Part shown: positions 8,087 through 16,523 of the stretch, one piece after another
Layout of the letters: each line of letters starts with the position of its first letter
How positions within the stretch are numbered: position 1 is the stretch's first letter
Assembly: GCA_023265455.1 (NCBI GenBank)
Contig: JAHFTQ010000018.1
Coordinates: 1 to 35,478 of the forward strand
Length of the DNA stretch: 35,478 bases
Source of the DNA: Parachlamydiales bacterium
Lineage (GTDB): Bacteria > Chlamydiota > Chlamydiia > Chlamydiales > Rhabdochlamydiaceae
Reading direction: 5' to 3'
The notes under the pieces: model-generated
What the model was told of the DNA's origin: nothing
The model's input: only the letters and a program-made list of their open reading frames with translations
The model's database searches: none
Translations under genes and position numbers: made by a program

Positions 8087-8371
8087 TTAATCATCGAAAT
8101 TTCCACACATGGTTTGACAGTTATGGTAATCTTTTTCAGAGGTGGTATACTCTGCACATGCCAATCGGCACCGAAGTTCCTCAGGGGATACATGCTCTAG
8201 TTTTGTCTGGTTTTTTTTATTAAAAACACCGAATGTTTTTGTGATAGTAGCGTGGGGTATGGAGCGCTCATATGGCATGTCTGAGTGTATTAGCCCTAGA
8301 GCTGTTTGACAATTTACAGTGTGTTGAGTTTGAGTCTGTGGTGAAAATAGAGTAAAGCTAGTTGTGCACAT
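8087..8371 (-). CDS. Small Cys-rich hypothetical protein
   Basis: A 94-aa protein not matching any family I know. It has seven cysteines, of which four lie in the C-terminal part in a CRLACAEYTTSEKDYHNCQTMC-type pattern (residues about 68-89, two Cx3C pairs), which could hold metal or disulfides. GGAG 8 bases before the ATG supports the start. It lies between nnr and the LysE-type exporter on the same strand with short gaps, so it is probably co-transcribed. The Cx3C-Cx3C arrangement recalls twin-Cx(n)C helical hairpins, but this is only resemblance. Confidence 0.6.
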   Translation of the reverse strand: MCTTSFTLFSPQTQTQHTVNCQTALGLIHSDMPYERSIPHATITKTFGVFNKKNQTKLEHVSPEELRCRLACAEYTTSEKDYHNCQTMCGNFDD

Positions 8372-8401
8372 TGTTAGGTCTCCATGTTGTTGTTTTTCGG
8401 T

Positions 8402-9835
8402 TCATTTGCAGTGCTCTTTTAGAGCTTCTGGAAGATAGCTAAGGATATCAGATGCAATCATGCCATAGGACGTAAGGTGTTTTGCAGCGAGCTCTCCTGC
8501 TCTGCCATGGAGGTAAGCGCCTAGGATGGCTGCCTCTAGGGGTTCCATTTTCTGAGCGAGTAATCCCGCTATGATACCCGTGAGAACATCGCCTGTACCT
8601 GCGGTAGCCATGCCAGGGTCTCCTGCGGCGATGATGAGAGGTTTTTTTCCCGGATGAAAAATTATCGTCGGAGCTCCTTTGAGCACGACGGTTGTCTTGT
8701 GATGCTCGGCGTAGTGCTGACAGGTTTCTAAAGAGGGCTCTTTTTGTAGGAGCGCTTTCATCTCTTTGTGGTGGGGAGTTAAGAGAGTTTGTGAAGGGAT
8801 GTTCCATGAGGGGTTTTTTGCGAGGAAGTAGAGAGCATCAGCGTCGAGAACACAGGGGAGGCTTAAGGAAGGAAGAAGCTGATAGAGGAGTTTTTCAACT
8901 TCAGAAGTGCGGCCAAGGCCAGGGCCTACAAAGAAGGCTGCGGCACGCTGAGACTCTTCTTGGATACGGGCAAGGTTGTAGTCTTCATGGATGACTTCGG
9001 GTAAAAAAGGATAAGAAGGTGTCCCTGGCAGGGTTAGGAGACGGACAATTCCAGCGCCGGAGTGAAGAACTCCGGAAGCAGCAAGGGCTGCTGCGCCAGG
9101 CATGGTCGGTGAGCCTGCAATACCTAGGACGTAGCCCGCAGTGTATTTATGACGGGAGCGTTTGAGGGAGGGAAGTTTCAAGGAGGTGGGATCTAAGAGT
9201 GTGGCGATCGAGAGTTGTGGTGGGGGAAGGCCGATATCGACAGGAATGAGCTTTCCGACATGGTCCCAACCCTGTCCGATGAAAAAACCGATTTTAGGAA
9301 AACCTAAGTAGAGGGTTGCAGTTGCCTGAATAGCTGTCGTTGCAACGTCTCCGGTTGTCCCATTAAGACCCGAAGGAATATCGATGGAGAAAATCGGAAG
9401 TCCGGAGCGGTTTGCCCAATCGATCGCATGGGCTAAAGGCCCTTCAGCTTTTCCTTGAAATCCTGTCCCCACAAGGCCGTCGATGATCAGGGAATAGCTT
9501 TCCATATCAGAGGGTAAAGAAAAAGCGATTTGTCCTTTTTGGGAGATGAAACGGCCATGTCTTGCCCGGCACAAAGGAGAGACATGATCGATAGAAAAAG
9601 TCGAGAGGGCTTGGACAAAAAAACCTTTTTGCAAAAGGAGGCATCCCGCGGTGTAAGCATCTCCTGCGTTGTTGCCTTTTCCTGTCAGCAAGATGACGCG
9701 GGGAGGAAGATGATGGTCGTAGATGAAGGCTTCGACGGCGCGAGCTATCCCCTCAGCGGCTTTGTCCATGCTAGTGGCGGGGTCAAGGGCTGCATCAAAC
9801 CGTTGCATTTCATCGGAGGTGACGATAGGAATCAT
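8402..9835 (-). CDS. nnr: Bifunctional NAD(P)H-hydrate epimerase / ADP-dependent NAD(P)H-hydrate dehydratase
   Basis: A 477-aa cytosolic repair enzyme that recovers NADH and NADPH from their damaged hydrates. The N-terminal YjeF_N epimerase domain spans about residues 1-205 (TGKGNNAGDAYTAGCLL near 50-66; SIDIPSGLNGTTGD). The C-terminal ribokinase-like dehydratase domain spans about 220-477 (AGSPTMPGAAALAASGVLHS; FVGPGLGR; AAGDPGMATAGTGDVLTGI). Length is normal for the fused form. Its ATG overlaps the gpsA stop (ATGA). Confidence 0.95.
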   Translation of the reverse strand: MIPIVTSDEMQRFDAALDPATSMDKAAEGIARAVEAFIYDHHLPPRVILLTGKGNNAGDAYTAGCLLLQKGFFVQALSTFSIDHVSPLCRARHGRFISQKGQIAFSLPSDMESYSLIIDGLVGTGFQGKAEGPLAHAIDWANRSGLPIFSIDIPSGLNGTTGDVATTAIQATATLYLGFPKIGFFIGQGWDHVGKLIPVDIGLPPPQLSIATLLDPTSLKLPSLKRSRHKYTAGYVLGIAGSPTMPGAAALAASGVLHSGAGIVRLLTLPGTPSYPFLPEVIHEDYNLARIQEESQRAAAFFVGPGLGRTSEVEKLLYQLLPSLSLPCVLDADALYFLAKNPSWNIPSQTLLTPHHKEMKALLQKEPSLETCQHYAEHHKTTVVLKGAPTIIFHPGKKPLIIAAGDPGMATAGTGDVLTGIIAGLLAQKMEPLEAAILGAYLHGRAGELAAKHLTSYGMIASDILSYLPEALKEHCK

Positions 9836-10830
9836 AAACGCTCTTCCTTGATGGCCCGCTGCAACAGCGCTTTGACAGCATCTTTGGGATTGAGATTTTC
9901 ATATAAAATAGAATAGATGCCTTGTGTGATAGGAACTTCAATTCCTGCTTTTTGGGCTAGTTGCAGTGCTGAGACGCAGGTGAACGATCCTTCTACGACC
10001 ATTCCCACGGCATCTCTGGCAGCATTGGGACTCAAACCTTCTGCGATCAAATGGCCATACTTGTAGTTACGGCTCAATTTTGAGAGGCAGGTGACGCAGA
10101 GATCTCCCAATCCAGAAAGGCCATTTAAGGTTTCTGCCTTAGCATTTTTGGTAATCGAGAGTTTACACATTTCGTGAAGGCCGCGTGTCATGAGAGCCGC
10201 TTTGGTGTTATCTCCAAAGCCCAGGCCGTCTGAGATTCCGCAGGCAATCGCGATGATATTTTTCAGCGCTCCGCCAAAAGTCACTCCACTAATATCGCTA
10301 TTGGGATATATCCTGAAAAAGGGAGTCGAAAAAAGATCCTGAATTTGGAGCATCAGCTCGGGAGCATAGGCAGAGCAGACGACAGCAGTGGGGAGCTTTT
10401 GGATGACTTCTTCCGCGTGACTCGGGCCGCTCAAGCAGCCTATCAAAGGACGGTGCGAAGCTCCTAAGACGTCAAGGACGACCTCAGGGAGGAGAAGGCA
10501 GCTGTTTTGTTCGATTCCTTTGGAAGTTACAATGACAGGGCACTCAAGTTTACCTTGAGCGCGGATGCTCTCGAACACCGGGCGGATTCCCATGGAGGTC
10601 ACCGACTCAACAAGATAATCAATTCCTTGGAGAGCTGTGGCCAGATCGCTCGTAAAAGAGACATTTCTGTCAGCTTTAAATCCAGCAAGTTTGGGATGTT
10701 CTCTTGTTTTATTTAAGAGCTCTGCGAACTCATGACGTTTTGTCCATAGGACAACATCGTGGCCTTTAGCAGCGAGAAGTGAGGCGAGGCAAAAGCCCCA
10801 AGTTCCGGCTCCTAAGTAGCCGATTTTCAT
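9832..10830 (-). CDS. gpsA: Glycerol-3-phosphate dehydrogenase [NAD(P)+]
   Basis: Makes sn-glycerol 3-phosphate from dihydroxyacetone phosphate for phospholipid synthesis, in the cytosol. The N-terminal Rossmann motif is GYLGAGTWG, followed by ESVTSMG, VTSKGIEQN, SGPSHAEEV and the C-terminal catalytic-domain stretch FGGALKNIIAIACGISDGLG with the catalytic Lys. The wording of these motifs is strikingly chlamydial. The frame runs 16 codons upstream to a TTG overlapping the preceding gene's stop. I chose the ATG at 10830 (MKIGYLG) because GpsA normally begins just before the Rossmann strand; the ATG at 10842 is possible. No good Shine-Dalgarno is visible. Overlaps nnr by 4 bases. Confidence 0.93.
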   Translation of the reverse strand: MKIGYLGAGTWGFCLASLLAAKGHDVVLWTKRHEFAELLNKTREHPKLAGFKADRNVSFTSDLATALQGIDYLVESVTSMGIRPVFESIRAQGKLECPVIVTSKGIEQNSCLLLPEVVLDVLGASHRPLIGCLSGPSHAEEVIQKLPTAVVCSAYAPELMLQIQDLFSTPFFRIYPNSDISGVTFGGALKNIIAIACGISDGLGFGDNTKAALMTRGLHEMCKLSITKNAKAETLNGLSGLGDLCVTCLSKLSRNYKYGHLIAEGLSPNAARDAVGMVVEGSFTCVSALQLAQKAGIEVPITQGIYSILYENLNPKDAVKALLQRAIKEERL

Positions 10831-10874
10831 TTTTTTATGCATGAAAATCAGATTAGCATAAGAGAGTTCTTTGC

Positions 10875-11108
10875 TCAAGTCTGAGCAGATTTAACTGTCA
10901 TTGTTTTTTTGATGCCTTGCTCGACTGCCGGATCTTGTTCCCCTACTGTGATCTCTCGGGTCTCAAATACAAGATTCGTGTTGTTCTCCCACCTTTCTTT
11001 TTCCCTCTCCGGTAGTAACTGAGTTCTTATTGCTAATGCCAGGGTGCTCTCTTTGGGTGGTTCTGGTAGCTGAAACGATTGATCTTTTAATGAGACCTTT
11101 GTGCTCAT
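10875..11108 (-). CDS. Small hypothetical protein between UDP-sugar pyrophosphorylase and gpsA
   Basis: A 77-aa hydrophilic protein with no recognised motif and no membrane segment. A strong Shine-Dalgarno (GAGGAGG about 6 bases before the ATG) supports translation. It lies 45 bases after the UDP-sugar pyrophosphorylase gene and abuts gpsA, so it is probably in the same operon. It has many Glu, Lys and Thr residues and a central stretch of charged residues (LPEREKERWENN). Confidence 0.6.
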   Translation of the reverse strand: MSTKVSLKDQSFQLPEPPKESTLALAIRTQLLPEREKERWENNTNLVFETREITVGEQDPAVEQGIKKTMTVKSAQT

Positions 11109-11153
11109 AGAATCCTCCTCGGTATAAACTGGTTAAAGTTTACTATGAAAACT

Positions 11154-12287
11154 CTATTTAATTGAAATATAATCGTCAGGAGGGAGAGCTTGCTGGACGG
11201 CTAGGATGTCTGAGGGGTTTTTAAGAGGGGCAAAGATATCTTCGCGGGGGAAAACTAAAACGTCGCTGCGATCGGTGTAGTGTAGAGCGTCAAATAAAAA
11301 ATGTTCATATTTCCAAATCAGTTGTTTGCGTGCAAGGTGCCAAGGGAGTTCAAGAGGGGCGATCTGCTCAATCCATGAGAGGCGAAGACAAAGGAGTCCG
11401 ATGTAGGCGAGGGGAGTACCATTTGGAAAGGAGACTTCAGAGTATTCTTGCACAGCAAGACGTCCGTTTTTCCGGACAATGAGTCCGATTTTCTCAGAGG
11501 GGTCTGTACGTAAGATAGCTTTCAGGGTGGCATCGTGAGACTTCAGGGCATGGTAGCCGAAAAGAGCTGCATCAAAGGGATCAGCTAAGGGGTTGTCAAT
11601 GGGAAGAATATTGATCATTTCAATTCCCTGATCTTTCCACTTCTTTGCGATGCCTGATTGGACGAGTTTTTTTAGAGCATGGCCATTTCCGTCGGGGCCT
11701 GCTGCAATCTTTCCGGGGGCCTGTAAAAACCAAGATTCTTCATCGTTTAGAAAAGGGGCCATCTCTTGCACAAAGAGATGGACTTGAGAGGAGCTAAGTC
11801 CGAAATAGTGGTTTTTGTGAAGGTAGTCTTTCAAAGTGGTGTAATTCAGAGGGGAGGCCATGAGAGCTATTTGCAAAGGAGTGTTGTAAGCGTGAGAGGC
11901 AGCTCTGGTTTTTTCACAGAGGAGCTGTAAGAGCGTTTTTTGACGGACAGCTGTGATGGGGAAGAGCGCTTTGGGTTCTGAAAAACCAAGACGGCTTCCT
12001 TGTCCTCCTGCGAGGATGAGGCAGGCAGTTTTTCCCGAGGCGATTTGGAGCTGTCCCTCCAGAAAAAAGGAGGGGTCTGGTTTGTCAAATTCTTCTACCG
12101 GCTCCCAGGGAGTTACTACGGGCTTGGAATGCAAAAGAGAGCGCTGCTCCTGGAGAAGGGAGGAAGGAAGTGTTTTTAATTGCTGAAGAAAATCGGTTTG
12201 CTCGGTTAAGGAAAGAGCCTCCACCCCTTCTGCCAGATGAAGCTGCCCTAACTGCTCAAGGAGGCTGAAGATCTCTTTTTTCAACAT
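11154..12287 (-). CDS. UDP-sugar pyrophosphorylase (UDPGP family)
   Basis: A 377-aa nucleotidyltransferase of the eukaryote-like UDPGP family. It contains the nucleotide-binding loop CLILAGGQGSRLGFSEPKAL (about residues 84-103), the uridine-binding GPDGNGHALKKL and the metal-site region NILPIDNPLADP. The reaction is UTP plus a sugar 1-phosphate to UDP-sugar; glucose 1-phosphate or GlcNAc 1-phosphate are the likely substrates. From memory, Chlamydia trachomatis has the same gene beside gpsA (CT714-CT715), which supports both identity and lineage. It overlaps the upstream GT9 gene by 7 bases (ATGTTGA). It would feed LPS and glycogen or glycan synthesis. Confidence 0.88.
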   Translation of the reverse strand: MLKKEIFSLLEQLGQLHLAEGVEALSLTEQTDFLQQLKTLPSSLLQEQRSLLHSKPVVTPWEPVEEFDKPDPSFFLEGQLQIASGKTACLILAGGQGSRLGFSEPKALFPITAVRQKTLLQLLCEKTRAASHAYNTPLQIALMASPLNYTTLKDYLHKNHYFGLSSSQVHLFVQEMAPFLNDEESWFLQAPGKIAAGPDGNGHALKKLVQSGIAKKWKDQGIEMINILPIDNPLADPFDAALFGYHALKSHDATLKAILRTDPSEKIGLIVRKNGRLAVQEYSEVSFPNGTPLAYIGLLCLRLSWIEQIAPLELPWHLARKQLIWKYEHFLFDALHYTDRSDVLVFPREDIFAPLKNPSDILAVQQALPPDDYISIK

Positions 12288-13144
12288 ACGGCCTCTCGGA
12301 CTTGGGAGACAGGTATGTGCGCAGCATTTTTTCTGTCAGGGCTGATGAGGGGACGGTGGTCCAACAAGGGATTAGGAGAGGCGACATTTTGTTTAAGAAT
12401 GCCATGATAGGGGTCGGCCCAGAGAGAGACAAGACGCAGTGGAAAGGAGGTGTTGAGAAAATAGATCATCCCCAGAATGCCGGAGTCCGGAGCAATTAAA
12501 CAGCGGCATCTATTTTTCAAGATGGAAAGAATTTCAAAGAGAGAGGTTTCCCCTCGTAGGTCATAGAGATGAGGATGTTGAAAAATAGGCTCTTTTTTAA
12601 GTCCTAGTAAAATGAGAGGCTCTTTCAGAGATGAAAACAACTCTTGCCAACGATCCGAGGGCCAGTTCCTTTCAAAATAATAACTCGTCTCACAATGAAC
12701 GTGAATAGCTGTGCAGCCAGGCGGAAGATTAAATCTCTCGCAAAGAGAATCCCACGCAGGGTTCCACTGCATTTTAGGTGTCAGTGTTCCTCTTTGCCAG
12801 GCCACCCAATGCGTGGGATCTGCATCTGACAAGATCAAATCAAACGGAGGAAGATCGGTAGGGAGGATAGCAGGCTTGCCGCGAGACCAATCGGGGACAG
12901 CTAGGACTTCGACGCCTTGTAAAAGCTGAAAGCCATCTAAGAGATCGGGTCTTGTTAAAAAGGTGATCTCTGCATGGGGGATGAACTCTCGGATGCGATA
13001 GACGATCGCATAAAGGCCAAGAGCGATATCTCCCAATCCACGGTTCCAGGGGATAAGAATGGTTTTGCACCCTTGCCTTGCTGCTTTTTTCAGTTGCTGG
13101 TCCAGAGGATTAGGACCGATCTTTTTCCAGATTTTTTTAAACAT
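12281..13144 (-). CDS. GT9-family glycosyltransferase (heptosyltransferase-like)
   Basis: An inner-membrane-associated or cytosolic glycosyltransferase with GT9 features: NRGLGDIALGLYAIVYRIRE near the N-terminus, AEITFLTRPD, RNWPSDRWQELFSSL, and the nucleotide-sugar site ILKNRCRCLIAPDSGILGMI. Divergent from standard WaaC/WaaF, so the sugar transferred is uncertain. I chose the ATG at 13144 (MFKKIWKK), which overlaps the waaF stop by 8 bases; an ATG at 13174 would add ten residues. The location between waaF and the UDP-sugar pyrophosphorylase suggests LPS core assembly. Confidence 0.75.
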   Translation of the reverse strand: MFKKIWKKIGPNPLDQQLKKAARQGCKTILIPWNRGLGDIALGLYAIVYRIREFIPHAEITFLTRPDLLDGFQLLQGVEVLAVPDWSRGKPAILPTDLPPFDLILSDADPTHWVAWQRGTLTPKMQWNPAWDSLCERFNLPPGCTAIHVHCETSYYFERNWPSDRWQELFSSLKEPLILLGLKKEPIFQHPHLYDLRGETSLFEILSILKNRCRCLIAPDSGILGMIYFLNTSFPLRLVSLWADPYHGILKQNVASPNPLLDHRPLISPDRKNAAHIPVSQVREAVC

Positions 13145-14171
13145 GGGTATGTAGAATTTGCATGAGAGCTTCATAGACTTCGTCAGTTTCTATCCGTTTC
13201 ATACAACGAAAATCAATGGGACAAACGCGTTTATAACAAGGAGAACAGGCAACCTCTTTGTGAATCACGCGGCTCATGGGGGTTTTATAAGGGCCTGTCA
13301 CAATCTCATTTGTTGAGCCAAATAGCGCAACCACAGGTGTTCCTGTGGCTGCTGCAATATGCATGGGGCCGCTATCATTTGTCAGGAGAGCGCGGCAGAG
13401 TTTAATGAGACAGCCGAGCTCTCGCAGCGAGGTGAGTCCTGCAAGATTAACAACGGGAGAGGGAAGTCCTTTGCAGATCTCTTTTGTCAAAGACATGCTG
13501 GTCTGATCGCCAAAATAGAGGATCCGAATATCTTCATGGCGCAGGAGTTTTTCCGTGACCTGGCGAAATCTCTCAGGCAGCCAGCATTTTGCAGAGCCGT
13601 AGGCGGCTCCTGGATTGATTCCGACAAGGCGGTGTTCGGGTCGAATGCCTAGTTGATGGAGAAGCTTGCGGGCCTGCTCGATTTCTTTATCTGTAAAGAA
13701 CAAACGAGGGAGTGTGTCAGAAGTCGAAATTCCCAGAGGCTGCAGAAGTTGTTTATAGGTCTCAACAAGGTGTTGCTCGTGTATTTTGGAGGGTAGAGCT
13801 AGCGCATCTGTTAGAAGTAGTCCACGACAGTTGCCACGGTATCCTAAACGGCGCTGAACTTTTCCTCTCCAGAACCACCAGGCTGATGAAAACGAATGGG
13901 TGAGTAAAATTCCTAAATCGTATTGACCTCTTCGCAGTTTTTCGATGATATCGCGTCTTTCAGACCGCCTTCCAAAGCTGCTGGCCTTACTAAAGCAAAA
14001 GAGTTCATCGATATCTCGATCTTCTCTCAGTAGATCGCAGATGGGACTTAAGCTCATGGCGGTAATGTGCGCCTGGGGGAACGCCTGGCGGATATCTGTC
14101 AAAATCGGGGTTGCCATCACCAGGTCGCCAATCCAGTTGGGCATCCTAATAATAATTTTCTCGAATGTCAT
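13137..14171 (-). CDS. waaF: ADP-heptose:LPS heptosyltransferase (WaaF-like)
   Basis: A 344-aa GT9 enzyme that adds heptose to the inner core of LPS on the cytoplasmic face of the inner membrane. The start MTFEKIIIRMPNWIGDLVMA is the WaaF signature. Further motifs are RLGYRGNCRGLLL, VGINPGAAYGSAKCWLPERF, and the donor site LLTNDSGPMHIAAATGTPVV followed by ALFGST. A C-terminal Cys cluster (CSPCYKRVCPIDFRCM) is typical of WaaF. GAAGGG precedes the ATG. First gene of a minus-strand cluster running to 7466. TTGCAA at 14202-14207 and a TATCCT at 14178-14183 (both read on the minus strand) could be its promoter, but would leave almost no leader. Confidence 0.92.
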   Translation of the reverse strand: MTFEKIIIRMPNWIGDLVMATPILTDIRQAFPQAHITAMSLSPICDLLREDRDIDELFCFSKASSFGRRSERRDIIEKLRRGQYDLGILLTHSFSSAWWFWRGKVQRRLGYRGNCRGLLLTDALALPSKIHEQHLVETYKQLLQPLGISTSDTLPRLFFTDKEIEQARKLLHQLGIRPEHRLVGINPGAAYGSAKCWLPERFRQVTEKLLRHEDIRILYFGDQTSMSLTKEICKGLPSPVVNLAGLTSLRELGCLIKLCRALLTNDSGPMHIAAATGTPVVALFGSTNEIVTGPYKTPMSRVIHKEVACSPCYKRVCPIDFRCMKRIETDEVYEALMQILHTHV

Positions 14172-14248
14172 CCCTTCAGGATATCAGTCTGAAAACCTTG
14201 TTTGCAACACCCTTAAGTTTAAGAAAATATTTTAAATTGAAGAGTCAT

Positions 14249-14277
14249 TTGCAAAAAAACGTTCATCTCTCTATCCT
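14249..14277 (+). promoter_or_regulatory. Promoter of tRNA-Phe
   Basis: TTGCAA at 14249-14254, a 17-base spacer, and TATCCT at 14272-14277. This places the start of transcription about 5 bases before the mature 5' end of tRNA-Phe. Confidence 0.5.
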
Positions 14278-14288
14278 AATACGTTTTT

Positions 14289-14361
<73 letters not shown>

Positions 14362-14385
14362 ATTTATTCCATAAATTGGACAAAA

Positions 14386-14407
14386 AGAAGCCAACTGCTT
14401 GGCTTCT
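14386..14407 (-). terminator. Intrinsic terminator, minus-strand orientation, after tRNA-Phe
   Basis: A perfect 9-bp stem (AGAAGCCAA / TTGGCTTCT) with a 4-base loop. On the minus strand it is followed by a T-run (TTCTTTTTG overlapping the stem end). It would stop minus-strand transcription coming from the DUF1016 module before it runs antisense into tRNA-Phe. On the plus strand it is a hairpin without a U-tract. Confidence 0.5.
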
Positions 14408-14455
14408 GCCTGGAATCGAAGTGAAGCTTGCTTGTAAGCGAACCGGCGGGCGGCC

Positions 14456-14487
14456 CGGATTCCAGTTCTGGCCAATTTTTAGGTGTT
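14456..14487 (+). repeat. tRNA-Phe 3'-end repeat, copy 2 (att-like)
   Basis: CGGATTCCAGTTCTGGCC followed by AATTTTTAGGTGTT. It shares 21 identical bases with the tRNA-Phe 3' end. Its flanks (CGG before and TTTTTAGGTGTT after) are shared with copy 3 at 16524-16553. Together copies 2 and 3 flank about 2.07 kb carrying the interrupted membrane gene and the DUF1016 pair. Confidence 0.55.
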
Positions 14488-14491
14488 CGAA

Positions 14492-14991
14492 ATGGTTTTA
14501 TTCAAAGATTCACTTGTTAAAGAAGTTGTTGTATCTTGGAGCAAGGGGATTACTCAAACGGTTTTTGTTCTTGCTTTTGCATTTTCTTTAGCTTTTTTTC
14601 TAGTATGTGCCCTTGTTCCTATGAATCCAACGCTATTGTTTTTTTTCGATATAATTTCGATTGCGCTGTGGGCCATGACTGTGCTTGGCTTGTCAGATGT
14701 AGTTATACCATTTCCAGAAAATAAAGCCATATTTTAGCTGCGTGAAAGCTGCCGGAATTCCACGATCGTAAGTGGGTTAGTATTAATTCAATACAAACCC
14801 ACTTACGATCGTGAAATTGCGGCGCTTTGACGCGCTAAAATGTGGCTTTATTTTCTGGAAACGGTATTACTTGGTCTCGAGCAACTCCAGCAGAGCAACT
14901 TAACAAAAATATTTTACATTGGATCACCCGACTCGCCTTGTTTTTTTCCATCCTTGCGCTTTCTCTTCACTTTCTGAGTTATAAAGTTTGA
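14492..14991 (+). pseudogene. Small multi-pass membrane protein gene broken by a 161-bp miniature element
   Basis: The open frame starting at ATG 14492 (or GTG 14483) encodes MVLFKDSLVKEVVVSWSKGI and two hydrophobic segments, then runs into the element and stops at 14735-14737. Removing the element (14706-14866) and one copy of its TTA target duplication joins GTA GTT to ACT TGG in frame. The frame then continues ILHWITRLALFFSILALSLH to a stop at 14989-14991. The reconstructed protein of roughly 112 aa has three membrane segments. I do not recognise the family. The truncated 82-84-aa product may still be made, with an element-encoded tail (IPFPENKAIF). Confidence 0.75.
14706..14866. mobile_element. 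Miniature palindromic element family A, copy 1 (MITE-like)
   Basis: A 161-bp near-palindrome. Ends read TACCATTTCCAG inward from the left and, reverse-complemented, TACCGTTTCCAG from the right, continuing AAAATAAAGCCA in both arms. The centre is a second long stem (CACGATCGTAAGTGGGTT and its complement). It is flanked by TTA (14703-14705) and TTA (14867-14869), a 3-bp target duplication. It has no coding capacity, so it must be moved by a transposase in trans. Copy 2 is at 23826-23985. Confidence 0.85.
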
Positions 14992-15108
14992 ATATTTACC
15001 TTCACCTTTCAGACAGGCTGTCAATTTTTATTTAAATTTCCCATGGCGTTAAAAGATCTTCTAATTTTTAAACGACTAAATCCGGAAGTTCTTGACTTCC
15101 ATGTTGCC

Positions 15109-16167
15109 TTATTCGATTTGATCTAGAAGGATTGCAATTTGCTCTGGAGATGGAAGCTCGTTCTTCAGCTTTTTAGGGAGCTTTTTTACGACTTGGTAGG
15201 AAGAGACGTTGATGGGTTTGTTGGCATCCTTCAGGGCATATTCAACTACGGTTCTTTTCTTGCTCTTGCAAAGGATGATTCCGATGGATGGATTTTCTTC
15301 CTTTAAGCGAACTTTGTCATCTAGGACTGAAAGATAGAACTGCATCTTCCCGACGTATTCAGGGATAAATTCAGAAACTTTCAGTTCAACGGCAATGAGG
15401 GATCTCAATCTCCTGTGATAGAAAAGAAGGTCGATAAAAAACTCTTGCCCTTCCAGTTCAACGCGGTACTGTGATCCTAAGAAGGAGATGGATGTTCCTA
15501 CTTCACGTAGAAAAGCTTCAATATTTCTGACGATTGACCGCTCAAGAGCCTCCTCGCTGTGTTTATTTCTTAGACCAGCAAAATCTAATAAGAATTCATC
15601 TTTGACAACCAATGCCGCTTCTGGGTAGAGGTTGGTCGGGAGATTTTTCTTAAAATTCGACTGAGCTAGCAGGGTATTTTCATAAGCTCCTCCCTCAATA
15701 TGGTGAATGAGTACACGATAGGTCCAGCCATTCTTCTTGGACATTCTCATATAAAACTCCTTTTCGAGGAGGTCTTTGCATTTCGATAAAATGGCCACGT
15801 TATGGGACCAGCTAATTTGTGCAGACAATGTCTGCACTTTTTCGCTGTTTTTGTATGTTGTATATAAGTCACTCATTATATATAGGTTGCGATAAGAGAA
15901 TCCCCTCATCCCAGGGAATTTCTTTTGAAGATCGGAGGCTAATGTTCTAACGACGGCATCTCCCCATTTACCACTTTCTTTTTGCTCGTAAATGGTTTTT
16001 CCAATATCCCTGTAAACCTCAATAAGCTCTTTATTGACGGCGGTCAAAGCTCTTGCATGAGCAGACCTGATTTTCAGGCTGATGGAATCGAGAATATTGC
16101 TATATCCTTGGGGGCGTTCCACTGGCAAAATTTTCTTTTTCACAATGGCTTTTTTCCTTTTAGGCAT
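15109..16167 (-). CDS. DUF1016/YhcG-family PD-(D/E)XK nuclease-like protein
   Basis: A 352-aa protein of the YhcG family. After a Lys-rich N-terminus come the DUF1016 N-terminal domain (ALTAVNKELIEVYRDIGKTI; KFPGMRGFSYRNLYIMSDLY; ISWSHNVAIL) and a C-terminal PD-(D/E)XK fold: FIDLLFYHRRLRSLIAVELK, with Asp and the E-x-K pair as candidate metal and catalytic residues. Such proteins are common near restriction systems and mobile elements; a precise role is not established to my knowledge. Its start overlaps the small RHH-like gene by 8 bases. The pair lies between tRNA-derived repeats, which points to horizontal acquisition. Confidence 0.85.
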   Translation of the reverse strand: MPKRKKAIVKKKILPVERPQGYSNILDSISLKIRSAHARALTAVNKELIEVYRDIGKTIYEQKESGKWGDAVVRTLASDLQKKFPGMRGFSYRNLYIMSDLYTTYKNSEKVQTLSAQISWSHNVAILSKCKDLLEKEFYMRMSKKNGWTYRVLIHHIEGGAYENTLLAQSNFKKNLPTNLYPEAALVVKDEFLLDFAGLRNKHSEEALERSIVRNIEAFLREVGTSISFLGSQYRVELEGQEFFIDLLFYHRRLRSLIAVELKVSEFIPEYVGKMQFYLSVLDDKVRLKEENPSIGIILCKSKKRTVVEYALKDANKPINVSSYQVVKKLPKKLKNELPSPEQIAILLDQIE

Positions 16168-16351
16168 TGGGCACCTTCCCGATCTCTTTTTTGAAGAGCA
16201 AGCGGATACCCTCGCATAAAAGGGCTGATTTATCAGTCTTTCTTTTTTCTCTTAGGCGTTTAATGAATAGCTCATTGAGCATCATCTCTTCTTCTTCTGT
16301 CATATAGACAGTGGTTTTTGCCTTTTTTGGCATTGTGGTTTTTGCTGGCAT
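16160..16351 (-). CDS. Small RHH-like DNA-binding protein, DUF1016 partner
   Basis: A 63-aa basic protein. The core TTVYMTEEEEMMLNELFIKR resembles the strand plus first helix of ribbon-helix-helix regulators, and the second helix is DKSALLCEGIRLLFKKEI. GAGG 8 bases before the ATG supports the start at 16351; Met7 is an alternative. It overlaps the DUF1016 gene, an arrangement like an antitoxin or autoregulator preceding its partner. Upstream of it TAGT recurs three times at 12-base intervals, a possible tandem operator. Confidence 0.7.
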   Translation of the reverse strand: MPAKTTMPKKAKTTVYMTEEEEMMLNELFIKRLREKRKTDKSALLCEGIRLLFKKEIGKVPNA

Positions 16352-16481
16352 AAACTAGTCCTCAAACTAATGAACTCACTAGCCTGCCATTGCGGTTCAA
16401 AAAAGTCAAACTATTGCCGCGATTTAGTGGTTTGATGATTTAGTGTTGGTAATGCCGTAATATTTCCATAAATTTAGACTG

Positions 16482-16506
16482 AAAAAAAACCCAAGACTTT
16501 GGGTTT
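16482..16506 (-). terminator. Intrinsic terminator of the F-box/ankyrin gene
   Basis: Stem AAACCCAA / TTGGGTTT with a 4-base loop, followed on the minus strand by a run of eight T residues (partly inside the stem). It lies 39 bases after the stop of the ankyrin gene, in the correct orientation. Confidence 0.75.
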
Positions 16507-16523
16507 CGTCCCAGCAGATGGCT

